Assembly: GCF_001279725.1 (NCBI RefSeq)
Contig: NZ_LGDE01000454.1
Coordinates: forward strand, 1-24,643
Reading direction: 5' to 3'
From: Streptomyces sp. WM4235
GTDB lineage: Bacteria; Actinomycetota; Actinomycetes; Streptomycetales; Streptomycetaceae
DNA: 24,643 nucleotides
The notes beneath the pieces are model-generated. The model did not search any database, was not told the origin of the DNA, and saw only the letters and a program-made list of their open reading frames with translations. Shown here one piece after another: positions 24,616 through 24,643 of this stretch; position 1 is the first letter of the stretch, and the number at the start of each line of letters is the position of its first letter. Made by a program: the position numbers and the translations under genes.

Positions 24616-24643
24616 GGCGGGGGTGCTCCGCCGGGGGGTGGGG

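Overview
The window is high-GC DNA with Streptomyces-type gene structure: strong codon third-position GC, GTG starts, GGAGG ribosome binding sites and several leaderless starts. It looks like core chromosome of a Streptomyces or close relative. It opens in the last bases of a 5S rRNA gene, so a ribosomal RNA operon lies just to the left. No tRNA, insertion sequence, prophage or integrase is visible.

Positions 168-8678 hold an actinobacterial cell-envelope and division block. In order: a CDP-alcohol phosphatidyltransferase (probably cardiolipin synthase), a sugar-nucleotidyltransferase fused to a degenerate phosphohexomutase, a translationally coupled trio (DUF881 - small basic protein - DUF881), a zinc-ribbon/FHA protein of the GarA/OdhI type, the MerR regulator FtsR, a bifunctional-nuclease (DUF151) protein and a second MerR regulator. 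From memory, the order matches Mycobacterium tuberculosis Rv1822-Rv1832, except that gcvH is missing between the second DUF881 gene and the FHA gene, and the sugar-nucleotidyltransferase, dinB and PRC-barrel genes are present.

Positions 8704-14004 hold dinB (Pol IV) behind what reads as a RecA-independent (PafBC-type) DNA-damage promoter, a convergent PRC-barrel gene, and gcvP under a tandem glycine riboswitch and closed by a strong hairpin.

Positions 14040-18064 hold two small Streptomyces-type genes of unknown function on the minus strand, a lone CRISPR-repeat-like element, a gene-poor stretch of about 500 bp, a glutamate-cysteine-ligase-family enzyme and a CPBP membrane protein.

Positions 18083-24615 are a patchwork of regulator/target pairs: phzF divergent from a His-rich PadR regulator; an SRPBCC protein divergent from an EamA exporter, followed by a second EamA exporter; and a pyridoxamine-phosphate-oxidase-like protein divergent from a MocR regulator across a 12-bp perfect palindrome.

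The points most worth a second look are the damage promoter and C-terminal Tudor/CarD-like module of dinB, the FHA protein that keeps the ETTS phospho-switch behind a zinc ribbon, the dead mutase domain of the nucleotidyltransferase, the lone CRISPR-like repeat, and the 15-bp tandem repeat that copies the last codons of padR.
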